A DNA stretch of 64,000 nucleotides from Wujia chipingensis (GTDB lineage Bacteria > Bacillota > Clostridia > Lachnospirales > Lachnospiraceae), in NCBI RefSeq assembly GCF_014337155.1, contig NZ_CP060632.1:124001-188000 (forward strand), in the 5' to 3' direction. The translations under genes and the position numbers were made by a program. Position 1 is the first letter of the stretch. Every line of letters begins with the position of its first letter. Positions 55,613 through 63,735 of this stretch are shown here, piece by piece. Under the pieces are notes generated by a model that saw only the letters and a list, made by a program, of their open reading frames with translations, did not search any database and had not been told where the DNA came from.

Positions 55613-56095
55613 ATGGATCAGATCGGAACTTATGTGAGGATTCTGCGGGAGTCTCTAGAACGCAAGAGGCGGTATCTAGAGGAGATACTCGCGCTTACAA
55701 ACAAACAAGCAGAGCTTGCCGCGGAAGAGAAGTTTCGGGAAGATGCGTTCACTGAGCTGGTAGACCAAAAGGAGATACTGATTGGTAATATCAATGAAGG
55801 AGATAAAGGATTTTCTTCTGTATATGACCGTGTGAGGCAGGAGATACAGGCGGATCCAATGCGTTACCGGGAAGAATTGCAGGCAATCCAGAATCTGATC
55901 CGTCAGTGCGTAGATCTGGGAATGCAGATTGAGGCAGTCGAGGAACGGAACCGTGCGGCGATGGAACAGGTCTTTGCCATGAAGTTTCAGGGCGTGCGTC
56001 AGGTCAAGCAGTCGAAGACGGTTGCGAACAAGTATTATAAATCGATGGCGAATGGCATGGTGAATGATTCCCTGCTTTATGATCAGAAAAAATAA
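55613..56095 (+). CDS. fliT: FliT-like chaperone
   Basis: 160 residues, all helical and charged, after TAGGAGG. It has no strong motif, but the ILRESLERKRRYLEEILALTNKQ start, the size and the place after fliDS are those of FliT/FlgN-type chaperones. FliT binds FliD before export. The call rests mainly on position. Confidence 0.72.
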   Translation: MDQIGTYVRILRESLERKRRYLEEILALTNKQAELAAEEKFREDAFTELVDQKEILIGNINEGDKGFSSVYDRVRQEIQADPMRYREELQAIQNLIRQCVDLGMQIEAVEERNRAAMEQVFAMKFQGVRQVKQSKTVANKYYKSMANGMVNDSLLYDQKK

Positions 56096-56122
56096 TTTTT
56101 ATAAAAATAATAAAAAGAGGGT

Positions 56123-56148
56123 TAAGGATATGAATCCTTGTCCGATAT
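56123..56148 (+). promoter_or_regulatory. Sigma-28 promoter of hag
   Basis: TAAG (56123-56126), 15-base spacer, CCGATAT (56142-56148), with a leader of about 130 bases to the compact flagellin gene. Confidence 0.75.
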
Positions 56149-56155
56149 ATAAGGT

Positions 56156-56283
56156 GTAAGGAACAAACAAGTTCCTATGAACAAGGTTATTACCCGAGCG
56201 GGTTCTAACATATATACTATTCACGGGGCGGTGCCCCAGTACTTCTCGCAAGGACGCGGGAATAAATTCAAGGAGGAATTATT
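56156..56283 (+). promoter_or_regulatory. Structured hag leader with candidate CsrA site
   Basis: Several short hairpins: AGGAAC/GTTCCT (56159-), ACCCGAGCGGGT and GGGGCGGTGCCCC. The last is CTCGC (56245-56249) pairing GCGGG (56256-56260) with a hexaloop AAGGAC. That loop GGA lies 12 bases before the Shine-Dalgarno AAGGAGGA, the arrangement of the two CsrA sites known on B. subtilis hag mRNA. Confidence 0.65.
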
Positions 56284-57096
56284 ATGGTAGTACAGCACAA
56301 TTTGCAGGCAGCAAACACAAACAGAATGTTGGGACAGAATGTTAAGGCAGTATCTAAGTCAACTGAGAAGTTGTCTTCCGGATACCAGGTTAACAGAGCA
56401 GCAGACGATGCAGCAGGTCTTTCCATCAGTGAGAAGATGAGAAATCAGATTCGTGGTATCAATCAGGCTGTTAAGAACTCTGAGGACGGTGTTTCCCTGA
56501 TTCAGACAGCAGAAGGTAACATGAACGAGATCCACAGCATCCTTCAGCGTATGGGTGAGCTTGCTACAAAGGCAGCCAATGATGTAAATGCTTCTGATGA
56601 TCGTCAGGCTATCGATGATGAGATGACACAGCTTAGAGATGAGATTAATTCTATTGCTAAGAAGGCAGCGTTCAACGGTACAAAGCTTCTGACAGGTTCT
56701 TTCAAGGACAAGCAGCTTCAGGTAGGTGCAGTTGCAGGTGAGAACATGTCAATCACAATCAGCTCTATGACAGCTACAAGCATCGGTGTAAATGCTCTTA
56801 AAGTATCTTCACACGAGGTTGCAGCATCCGCAATGACAGCTATTTCAAAGGCTATCAAGGATGTATCTACAGCTCGTTCTAAACTGGGTGCTATTCAGAA
56901 CCGTCTGAACTACACGATCAACAATCTGGAGAACTACTCTGAGAACCTGACAGCAGCTGAATCACAGATTCGTGATACAGATATGGCTACTGAGATGACA
57001 AACTACACGAAGAACAACATTCTTCAGCAGGCAGCTCAGTCTATGCTGGCTCAGTCAAATCAGTCTACACAGGGCGTACTCTCATTACTTCAGTAA
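56284..57096 (+). CDS. hag: Compact flagellin (D0/D1 only)
   Basis: 270 residues. The N-terminal half (VVQHNLQAANTNRMLGQN, LSSGYQVNRAADDAAGLSIS) and C-terminal half (ARSKLGAIQNRLNYTINNL to GVLSLLQ) meet with only a short middle, so no D2/D3 domain is present. The TLR5-contact segment reads LQRMGELATKAAND, keeping the arginine and leucine but with R-to-G and V-to-T changes compared with the first flagellin. Codon use suggests very high expression, so this is probably the major filament protein. Confidence 0.96.
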   Translation: MVVQHNLQAANTNRMLGQNVKAVSKSTEKLSSGYQVNRAADDAAGLSISEKMRNQIRGINQAVKNSEDGVSLIQTAEGNMNEIHSILQRMGELATKAANDVNASDDRQAIDDEMTQLRDEINSIAKKAAFNGTKLLTGSFKDKQLQVGAVAGENMSITISSMTATSIGVNALKVSSHEVAASAMTAISKAIKDVSTARSKLGAIQNRLNYTINNLENYSENLTAAESQIRDTDMATEMTNYTKNNILQQAAQSMLAQSNQSTQGVLSLLQ

Positions 57097-57165
57097 TTGA
57101 AATATTATTGACAAAATTCGGCTGGCTCTATATGGGCCAGCTTGTTTTGTTTCAGGAGGAATTAT

Positions 57166-59487
57166 ATGCAGTTTCCACATACATATTTTGAAGATGAAAT
57201 CCGGGAAGGATTCTATATTACGGGAGCCATGAAGCGTGCATGGGCAGCGCAGCTCGAGGTGCTCGAAGAGATTGACAAAGTCTGCAAGAAACACAATATC
57301 CGTTGGTTTGCAGACTGTGGCACGCTGCTTGGAGCAGTCCGGCACAGAGGTTATATTCCTTGGGACGACGATATGGATATCTGCATGCTTCGCCCGGATT
57401 ATATCAAGTTCAATCAGGTGGCAGAACAGGAGCTTCCGAAGAGTTTTGTTGTATTGAATATGCATAAAGAGGAACTGTATCTCGAATATATGACGCGCGT
57501 GACGAATGGACATCGTCTGAATTTCGACTCGAATTATCTGGAGAAATATCATGACTGCCCATATGCAACCGGTATTGATATATTTGTGCTTGATTATATA
57601 GCAGAGGATGAGGAAGAAGAGAAAGAACGGAAAGCTTTAGCAACTTTGATCATGGCAGCAGGGGATGAAATAAAGGAAGACAACAGTAATATAGGAGAGT
57701 ATGAAGATGTTTTGAAGCAGATAGAAGAACTCTGCTTAGTAGAATTTGATTATACACAGTGTATCAGGCAGCAACTGTTTCAGGCAGGAGAGAAAGTATT
57801 TTCCCTGTATGCAAGCAAGGGTGGCAGCCATGTAGCGCTCATGCCATATTGGGTATACTTCGATAATCACCTATACCCGGCAGAATATTTCGATTCGACA
57901 GTTATGGTTCCGTTCGAGATTACGAAGCTTCCGGCACCGGCATCCTATGATGGTGTCTTGCAGATTGAATATGGGGATTATATGAAGATTGTAAAAAGCG
58001 GGGGTGTACACGATTATCCGTTCTTTACAGGGCAGGAAGAGCATTTGAAAGCACTGGTATCGCCATATCCGTTTGAGTATCATTTCTCCAAGGATGATTT
58101 AGATCTAAGTCACAGACAGAAGAAGGAGAAGCCGTATGAGGCAGCGATACAGCTCGCAGGCCTTATGGAAGAGGCTCATAACATGCTTCTGAAAGTAGTT
58201 GCGGGGAGACAATATACGGAAGCGGTACAGCTTCTGTCAGTCTGCCAGGAAGGCGCTGTCCAGATAGGTAATCTGTTGGAAGAACGATTGGGCGAAGGGA
58301 CAGAACCTGTAAAGCTTCTGGAGCAGTATTGTGAATTGCTATATCAGATAGACGAATTGACAGGTCAGGCCGTGGAACAGGGTGTTGGAATTGATGTGGA
58401 TGATCTGGCAGGTGTATTGACAGAAATCGCAGATGGGTTCAAAGAATGTGTGGAGCGATGTGTACCGAAGAAGCGTGTGTTGTTCCTGACATACAAAGCA
58501 TCCAACTGGAAGGCGTTTGACAGTGTATGGCGGAGAGAAAAAGAGGAAGCAGGGACGGAAGTGACGGTGCTTCCAATTCCGTATTATCTGCGGGATGCGC
58601 AGGGTGCGATAAAGGAATCGTATTATGAGGGCAATCAATATCCGGACTATCTCGATGTGCAGGATTATCAGACCTATGATATCGAGAAGGTGCATCCGGA
58701 TATCATCTTCATACAGAGTCCGTATGATAGCTATAACTACACGACTTCCGTGGCTCCGCAGTATTATTCTTCTGTGATCAAGAATTATACAGACAAGCTG
58801 ATCTATATCCCGTGGTTCAAGGTGGATGTGCCAAGTGAAGAGAATCAGAAGGCACGGAAGGTAATGGATTATTACTGTCGTATGCCGGGTGTTGTGCATG
58901 CAGACCTGACGATTGTACAGTCAGAGGCTATGCGGCAGGCGTATATTGATTATCTGACAGAGTTCGCCGGGGAAGATACACGGGGAATCTGGGAGACTAA
59001 AATTCGCGGAGATGGCTCCCCGCTTGATGATGCCGAACGATATGAGCGGGAGCAGGAACGGGAAGAATATCTGCGGAATATGCCATCGAACTGGAAGAAC
59101 ATGATCTGTCGTGCAGATGGCAGCAGGAAGAAGATTATCCTGTATGGTACGAATGTCGCAACGTTGATGCAGCATGGTGGCGCAGCGATTGACAAGATTC
59201 ACAGAAGTTTGAAAATATTTGAAGAAAGCAAGGAAGATGTGGTACTATTATGGAGACCGCATCCGCTCTTCGGGCAGGCGGTCGAGAAGGCGTGTCCGGA
59301 GCGAATCGAAGAATATCGGTCGATTGTCCGAAATTATCAGGAACAGACATGGGGGATCTACGATAATACACAGGATAGTGACTGCGCGGTATATGTATGC
59401 GATGCATATTATGGAGATTCCGATAGCCTGGCGCATAAGTGTGAAGTGCTGAAGAAACCGGTTATGATAGAGAATGTAGATATATAA
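57166..59487 (+). CDS. LicD-family transferase fused to a glycosyl/glycerophosphotransferase-like domain
   Basis: 773 residues from ATG 57166 after CAGGAGGA. The N-terminal third (about 25-290) is LicD-type: DCGTLLGAVRHRGYIPWDDDMDI holds the nucleotidyltransferase-fold acidic residues. A helical linker (about 310-430) leads to a C-terminal domain (about 435-770) with KKRVLFLTYKASNW and WRPHPLFGQA, like CDP-glycerol glycerophosphotransferases or GT-B enzymes. LicD-family enzymes move phosphocholine or ribitol phosphate from CDP donors onto glycans. Position right after flagellin and before a cytidylyltransferase suggests decoration of flagellin or another surface glycan (inference). Confidence 0.75.
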   Translation: MQFPHTYFEDEIREGFYITGAMKRAWAAQLEVLEEIDKVCKKHNIRWFADCGTLLGAVRHRGYIPWDDDMDICMLRPDYIKFNQVAEQELPKSFVVLNMHKEELYLEYMTRVTNGHRLNFDSNYLEKYHDCPYATGIDIFVLDYIAEDEEEEKERKALATLIMAAGDEIKEDNSNIGEYEDVLKQIEELCLVEFDYTQCIRQQLFQAGEKVFSLYASKGGSHVALMPYWVYFDNHLYPAEYFDSTVMVPFEITKLPAPASYDGVLQIEYGDYMKIVKSGGVHDYPFFTGQEEHLKALVSPYPFEYHFSKDDLDLSHRQKKEKPYEAAIQLAGLMEEAHNMLLKVVAGRQYTEAVQLLSVCQEGAVQIGNLLEERLGEGTEPVKLLEQYCELLYQIDELTGQAVEQGVGIDVDDLAGVLTEIADGFKECVERCVPKKRVLFLTYKASNWKAFDSVWRREKEEAGTEVTVLPIPYYLRDAQGAIKESYYEGNQYPDYLDVQDYQTYDIEKVHPDIIFIQSPYDSYNYTTSVAPQYYSSVIKNYTDKLIYIPWFKVDVPSEENQKARKVMDYYCRMPGVVHADLTIVQSEAMRQAYIDYLTEFAGEDTRGIWETKIRGDGSPLDDAERYEREQEREEYLRNMPSNWKNMICRADGSRKKIILYGTNVATLMQHGGAAIDKIHRSLKIFEESKEDVVLLWRPHPLFGQAVEKACPERIEEYRSIVRNYQEQTWGIYDNTQDSDCAVYVCDAYYGDSDSLAHKCEVLKKPVMIENVDI

Positions 59488-59648
59488 AGGAGATATACGG
59501 TCGGTGCAGATGTAGAAATATATGGGATTCGCATATGACCGGCACAGATACAGGATTAATATGTTGTGGCAGAATATATAAGTATCAGTATATGGCAGGA
59601 ACATAGAGAAGTATGGTTGGGGAACAGGTGAGAAAGGGGTTATGTATT

Positions 59649-60305
59649 ATGTTTGAATTGAATGCATCCATGATGTGTGCGAATTTTGGAAATCTGGAGA
59701 AAGAAGTAAAGGAACTGGATACGGCAAGAATCGATTCCTTCCATATTGACATCATGGACGGACGTTATGTAGGGAACTTCGCGATGTCACTCTATGATAT
59801 GGCATATATCGCATCGGCAACGACAACGCCGCTGGATGTCCATCTGATGATCGAGCATCCGAACAACAATATCCAGATGTTCCTGAATCGCCTTCGAAAA
59901 GGTGATACGGTATATATCCATCCGGAAGCGGAGTATCATCCATCTACGACACTACAGAAGATCATAGATGCGGGTATGGTGCCGGGGATTGCAATCAATC
60001 CGGGAACAAGTATCGAGACGGTATATGAGATGTTACATATTGTGGACAAGGTGCTTGTCATGACCGTGAATCCGGGGAATGCCGGACAGATGTACCTGCC
60101 TTATGTCGGTAAGAAAGTAGAACGTCTGGTATCTATGAAAGAGGAAATGGGCATCAAGGTCTACTGGGATGGTGCCTGTGGCAAGGACAAGATCGAGGAA
60201 TTTGCGCCGAAGGGCGTCGATGGGTTCGTGCTGGGTACGACGGTTCTGTTCGGAAAGAACCGCCCGTATGGCGATATCCTGCGCGAGATACGGGAGATTG
60301 GATAG
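59649..60305 (+). CDS. Ribulose-phosphate 3-epimerase family protein
   Basis: 218 residues from ATG 59649, eight bases after AAAGGGG. TIM-barrel Rpe pattern: NASMMCANFGNLEKEV, HIDIMDGRYVGNF, DVHLMIEHPNN, VMTVNPGNAG and WDGACGKDKIEE. The metal and acid residues (H, D in DIMDG; H in DVHLM; D in WDGAC) are kept. The N in NPGNAG and the D of the last motif suggest activity. Standing between LicD and a cytidylyltransferase, it probably makes a pentulose phosphate for a CDP-linked precursor rather than serving central metabolism. Confidence 0.82.
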   Translation: MFELNASMMCANFGNLEKEVKELDTARIDSFHIDIMDGRYVGNFAMSLYDMAYIASATTTPLDVHLMIEHPNNNIQMFLNRLRKGDTVYIHPEAEYHPSTTLQKIIDAGMVPGIAINPGTSIETVYEMLHIVDKVLVMTVNPGNAGQMYLPYVGKKVERLVSMKEEMGIKVYWDGACGKDKIEEFAPKGVDGFVLGTTVLFGKNRPYGDILREIREIG

Positions 60306-60308
60306 AGT

Positions 60309-61025
60309 ATGAACATTGCAATTATATTAGCAGGAGGAACCGGAACCAGGCTTGGTGCAGATATTCCGAAGCAGTATATAAAAGTAAATGATAAGATGAT
60401 TCTGACATATGTGCTTTCAACCTGTGTGCAGGCACCGGAGATCGATGGAATACGGATAGTCTGTGCAGATATGTGGGAGGACGATATCGAAGCGGATGTC
60501 CGGAAACATCTGACAGCTTCGATCTGGAAAGAAATATTCATAGGATATTCCGAGCCGGGTGACAACCGGCAATTGTCCATCTTGCATGCATTAGAAGATA
60601 TTGAAGAGGATATTAGAACCGGACGCATAGTGTCCGAAGATGTCAATGCCATGATCTGTGATGCTGCGAGACCGAATCTGACGATGCAGATGATAAGCGA
60701 TTGCTTTGCTGCATTACCTGAAAACGATGGTGTAATGCCGGTACTTCCGATGAAGGATACGATCTATCAAAGTGTGGATGGAAAGATAATCACCAGTACG
60801 CTTCGCAGAGAGGAGTTATTTGCCGGACAGGCACCGGAAGTCTTTCGATTCACACCATATTATGAGGCGTGCAAAGCGTTACTCCCTGATGATATCTACA
60901 CAATCAATGGCTCGTCTGAACCGGCAATTCTGGCAGGAATGAAGATTGCTATGATACCGGGGGATGAGAAGAATTATAAGGTCACAACACAGGGGGATCT
61001 GGAACGGTTTCGGGAAGATCGATAA
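60309..61025 (+). CDS. IspD/TarI-type cytidylyltransferase
   Basis: 238 residues, four bases after the epimerase gene. N-terminal IILAGGTGTRLGADIPKQYI is the CTP-binding signature of IspD/TarI. DAARPNLTMQMI and PMKDTIYQ fill the conserved D-x-A-R-P and later K positions. IspD makes CDP-methylerythritol; TarI makes CDP-ribitol. Operon position with Rpe-like and LicD-like genes favours a CDP-pentitol or related precursor. The last bases overlap no other gene. Confidence 0.8.
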   Translation: MNIAIILAGGTGTRLGADIPKQYIKVNDKMILTYVLSTCVQAPEIDGIRIVCADMWEDDIEADVRKHLTASIWKEIFIGYSEPGDNRQLSILHALEDIEEDIRTGRIVSEDVNAMICDAARPNLTMQMISDCFAALPENDGVMPVLPMKDTIYQSVDGKIITSTLRREELFAGQAPEVFRFTPYYEACKALLPDDIYTINGSSEPAILAGMKIAMIPGDEKNYKVTTQGDLERFREDR

Positions 61026-61056
61026 TATTAGGTATAAGTTTATAGATATGTGTATG

Positions 61057-61089
61057 AACGCTGGAGAAGATATCGAATTCTCCGGCGTT
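61057..61089 (+). terminator. Terminator of the LicD/epimerase/cytidylyltransferase unit
   Basis: AACGCTGGAGAA pairs with TTCTCCGGCGTT (one G-T). The T-run is weak. Confidence 0.7.
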
Positions 61090-61266
61090 TGTTGGTTAAG
61101 CATTATATGTAAAATGTCGATATATCATATAGATGTATCGTGATTCATGACATGGAGGTCGGATGAGATATAATAAGGCTGATTCTGTGAGATTGTGCGC
61201 GGAGTTGGCCTTTTTTGTTGTAAATATGTAGTTCATAAATAATGAAAGATATAGAGGTCTAAGTAA

Positions 61267-62310
61267 ATGAAAAAAATCGCAGTATCGTCATCGTGTGTAT
61301 TTTATGAAAAGGATGGGCTATGGCTTGTGCACGCAAAGTTGCCATTGCTGATGCATGTAAATTTAGAAATAAATAAGGTCGATTTTGTTAAGGTAATCCC
61401 GAACGAAGAACAAGTGAGATTGTTCCTTTTTCGAGGAATTTTTGTAGATGATAATAAAATAATACTTATTCCGTGTAATGCAAAACATTTGGTTATTTAT
61501 TTGAAAGATGAGGATAATTTTAAATATTATTCTATCGAACAGACATGCTCAAATATGTTTCGAGGATATATGATAGAAGGGGATTTTTTAACCTTTATTC
61601 CCAATATGTATAATAAAATAGTCAAATTCAATTATAAAACTAATCAAATAAGATACGAAGCAGAGTGGAAATCGGAAGGTGAGAATACATCAGTAATTGG
61701 TAGTGGATGTAGGGATGAAGGAAAGTATTTGTTCGCGATTTGGGAAACCCCGTATATGTTAGTATATTGTACAGAAAAATATAAATTTGAAAAAAAACAA
61801 CTTGATGATAACCTTAGAGTCTCGCAAATTGTAGCGATGGGAGATAAATATTATATATATGATATGAACAGCCAAGCAATAATTAGCTATGATAAAGTGA
61901 AATTAAAGAGATGTAAAGCAGTAGCAGTGGGTTATAAAGATGCATGGATGTTTCGATACAAAGACAAATTGGTGTTAAGTGCGGTTGAGAAAGATAGCTG
62001 GAATTTATATGATGAAAATTTGAACGAATATTTTAAAGAAGAAAATGAAGGATATAATAATTTTGTTTTAATGAATGATTATTATTGTATGGAATGGACA
62101 GAAGGAAACAACATATTATATGGAATTAATAGAAGTGGCCAATTGGTAAGTATACAAAATAATAGACCGATGTATTGGGATATAAATATTGATCAAAACA
62201 AATGGGATGCAATTTCAAAAAAAATAATGACTGAGTACGGAGATAGTGTTTTGACGGAAAACGCATTGATGAAATTGAATGGTTATATAAAATATATCAT
62301 GAAGAGGTGA
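61267..62310 (+). CDS. Unrecognised AT-rich protein, probably beta-propeller-like
   Basis: 347 residues after AGAGGT. I do not recognise a family. Strand-turn patterns recur about every 45 residues with short hydrophobic stretches (FLTFIPNMYNKIVKFN, YLFAIWETPYMLVY, YYIYDMNSQAIISYD), which suggests a beta-propeller. There is no signal peptide or membrane segment. Base composition is much more AT-rich than upstream. The gene ends 9 bases before the radical SAM gene, so the two are probably partners, perhaps in peptide or glycan modification. Confidence 0.6.
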   Translation: MKKIAVSSSCVFYEKDGLWLVHAKLPLLMHVNLEINKVDFVKVIPNEEQVRLFLFRGIFVDDNKIILIPCNAKHLVIYLKDEDNFKYYSIEQTCSNMFRGYMIEGDFLTFIPNMYNKIVKFNYKTNQIRYEAEWKSEGENTSVIGSGCRDEGKYLFAIWETPYMLVYCTEKYKFEKKQLDDNLRVSQIVAMGDKYYIYDMNSQAIISYDKVKLKRCKAVAVGYKDAWMFRYKDKLVLSAVEKDSWNLYDENLNEYFKEENEGYNNFVLMNDYYCMEWTEGNNILYGINRSGQLVSIQNNRPMYWDINIDQNKWDAISKKIMTEYGDSVLTENALMKLNGYIKYIMKR

Positions 62311-62584
62311 AGTGGATCATGGATAAAAGAGAAGTGATTAATTTGGCGGCAAAATTTATTCCAAGAAGGACATTATTTTTTGATGTGATAGTGACAGAAC
62401 ATTGTAATTTGAATTGCAAAGGGTGCGGAAGTTTTATGCCTTTGGCGGATGAAGAATATATAGATTTAGAAGATTTGGAAAAAGATTATAAAAGACTAGT
62501 GTACTGTATCATTGATATTTAATTAATTTTATGGTCTGACAAACCGTTTCATGATATACTAAAAAGAAACGGCGGTGATTTTAG

Positions 62585-63049
62585 ATGGCAAGACCAAAAA
62601 AATATAATATTTCATTAACGGATGACGAACTCAAGGAACTAAAATCTGTTATGCGTAAAAAGCAAACAACCAAAACTGTTCGAAACAGATGCCAGATTAT
62701 CATTGATCTAGATGAGGCACACGGTAAAGTTCTTACCCATGCACAGTCTGCCAAAACAAATTGCGTATGTATGGCTACTATCATGAATACTGTAAAGCTT
62801 TATTCCGAAAAAGGCATCCAGGGTATCCGTACAATGAACCGGAATGTCAATTCTGATAATGCACGCAGAAAATTTGATGGGCGTGCTGAGGCTCGTATTA
62901 TTGAAATTGCGTGCAGTCCTGCACCGGAAGGACATTCCCGCTGGACACTCCGTCTGCTGGAAGAACAGGCAAAAATTGTACTTGATGTTCCAGTCAGTAA
63001 AGATACCATCGGCAGGGCTTTAAAAAAAATAAACTTCGACCTCACATGA
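62585..63049 (+). CDS. IS630 transposase, N-terminal frame (OrfA)
   Basis: 154 residues with a helix-turn-helix DNA-binding part (ISLTDDELKELKSVM, AKTNCVCMATIMNTVKLY) and a second HTH before the DDE domain. The frame ends TGA just after an A-tract. The stop overlaps the OrfB start by four bases (ATGA). A -1 frameshift at the A-tract (63022-63029, A AAA AAA) would join OrfA to OrfB. Confidence 0.9.
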   Translation: MARPKKYNISLTDDELKELKSVMRKKQTTKTVRNRCQIIIDLDEAHGKVLTHAQSAKTNCVCMATIMNTVKLYSEKGIQGIRTMNRNVNSDNARRKFDGRAEARIIEIACSPAPEGHSRWTLRLLEEQAKIVLDVPVSKDTIGRALKKINFDLT

Positions 63050-63735
63050 ATGACTACTGGTGTATTCCGTCAAAAGAAGATGCTGATTTTGTAGCCTGCA
63101 TGGAAGATGTCCTTGATGTTTATGAACTCCCATATGACCCGATGTACCCTGTTGTCTGTATGGATGAAAAGCCATACCAGCTTTTGGATGATGTAAGGCA
63201 GCCACTGCCTGTTCGTCCGGGTGACAACCAGAAAACGGATTCCGAATATAAGAGGAATGGCACCTGCAGCATATTTGCTTTTGTTGAACCACTTGGCGGC
63301 AGACACCATGTGAGTGTCCATGAACACCGTACTGCAATTGACTGGGCAATGGAAATCAAATATCTGTCAGATGAAATGTTTCCAGATGCAAAGAAAATCA
63401 TACTGGTAATGGACAATTTAAACACCCATAAAGCTGCTTCACTTTATAAAGCATTTCCACCATCAGAAGCAAGAAGGATCATAAAACGACTGGAAATCCA
63501 CTATACGCCTAAACATGGAAGTTGGCTTGACATGGCTGAAATTGAGCTTAATGTAATGACACGCCAATGTCTTTCGCGTCGAATATCCACCCTTGACAAA
63601 CTTAAATGTGAGTTATCAGCATGGGAAATGGAACGTAATTGGGATACAGCTAAGATACAGTGGCATTTCCAAACAGGGGATGCACGGGAAAAACTGATAT
63701 CACTGTATCCGACACTATCATCTGTCACTTTTTAA
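63046..63735 (+). CDS. IS630 transposase, DDE catalytic frame (OrfB)
   Basis: 229 residues with the DDE triad: CMDEKPYQLL, VMDNLNTHKA and HGSWLDMAEIELNV. Upstream of the ATG, the same frame reads KKNKLRPH, which belongs to the protein, so the natural product is probably the OrfAB fusion made by -1 frameshifting. The domain looks intact. Confidence 0.92.
   Translation: MNDYWCIPSKEDADFVACMEDVLDVYELPYDPMYPVVCMDEKPYQLLDDVRQPLPVRPGDNQKTDSEYKRNGTCSIFAFVEPLGGRHHVSVHEHRTAIDWAMEIKYLSDEMFPDAKKIILVMDNLNTHKAASLYKAFPPSEARRIIKRLEIHYTPKHGSWLDMAEIELNVMTRQCLSRRISTLDKLKCELSAWEMERNWDTAKIQWHFQTGDAREKLISLYPTLSSVTF

Noticed and set aside
59488..59648. Possible gene remnant between the LicD-like and epimerase genes
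   Set aside because: No open frame or similarity is readable; only scattered short repeats such as GGTCGGTGC/GACCGGCAC.
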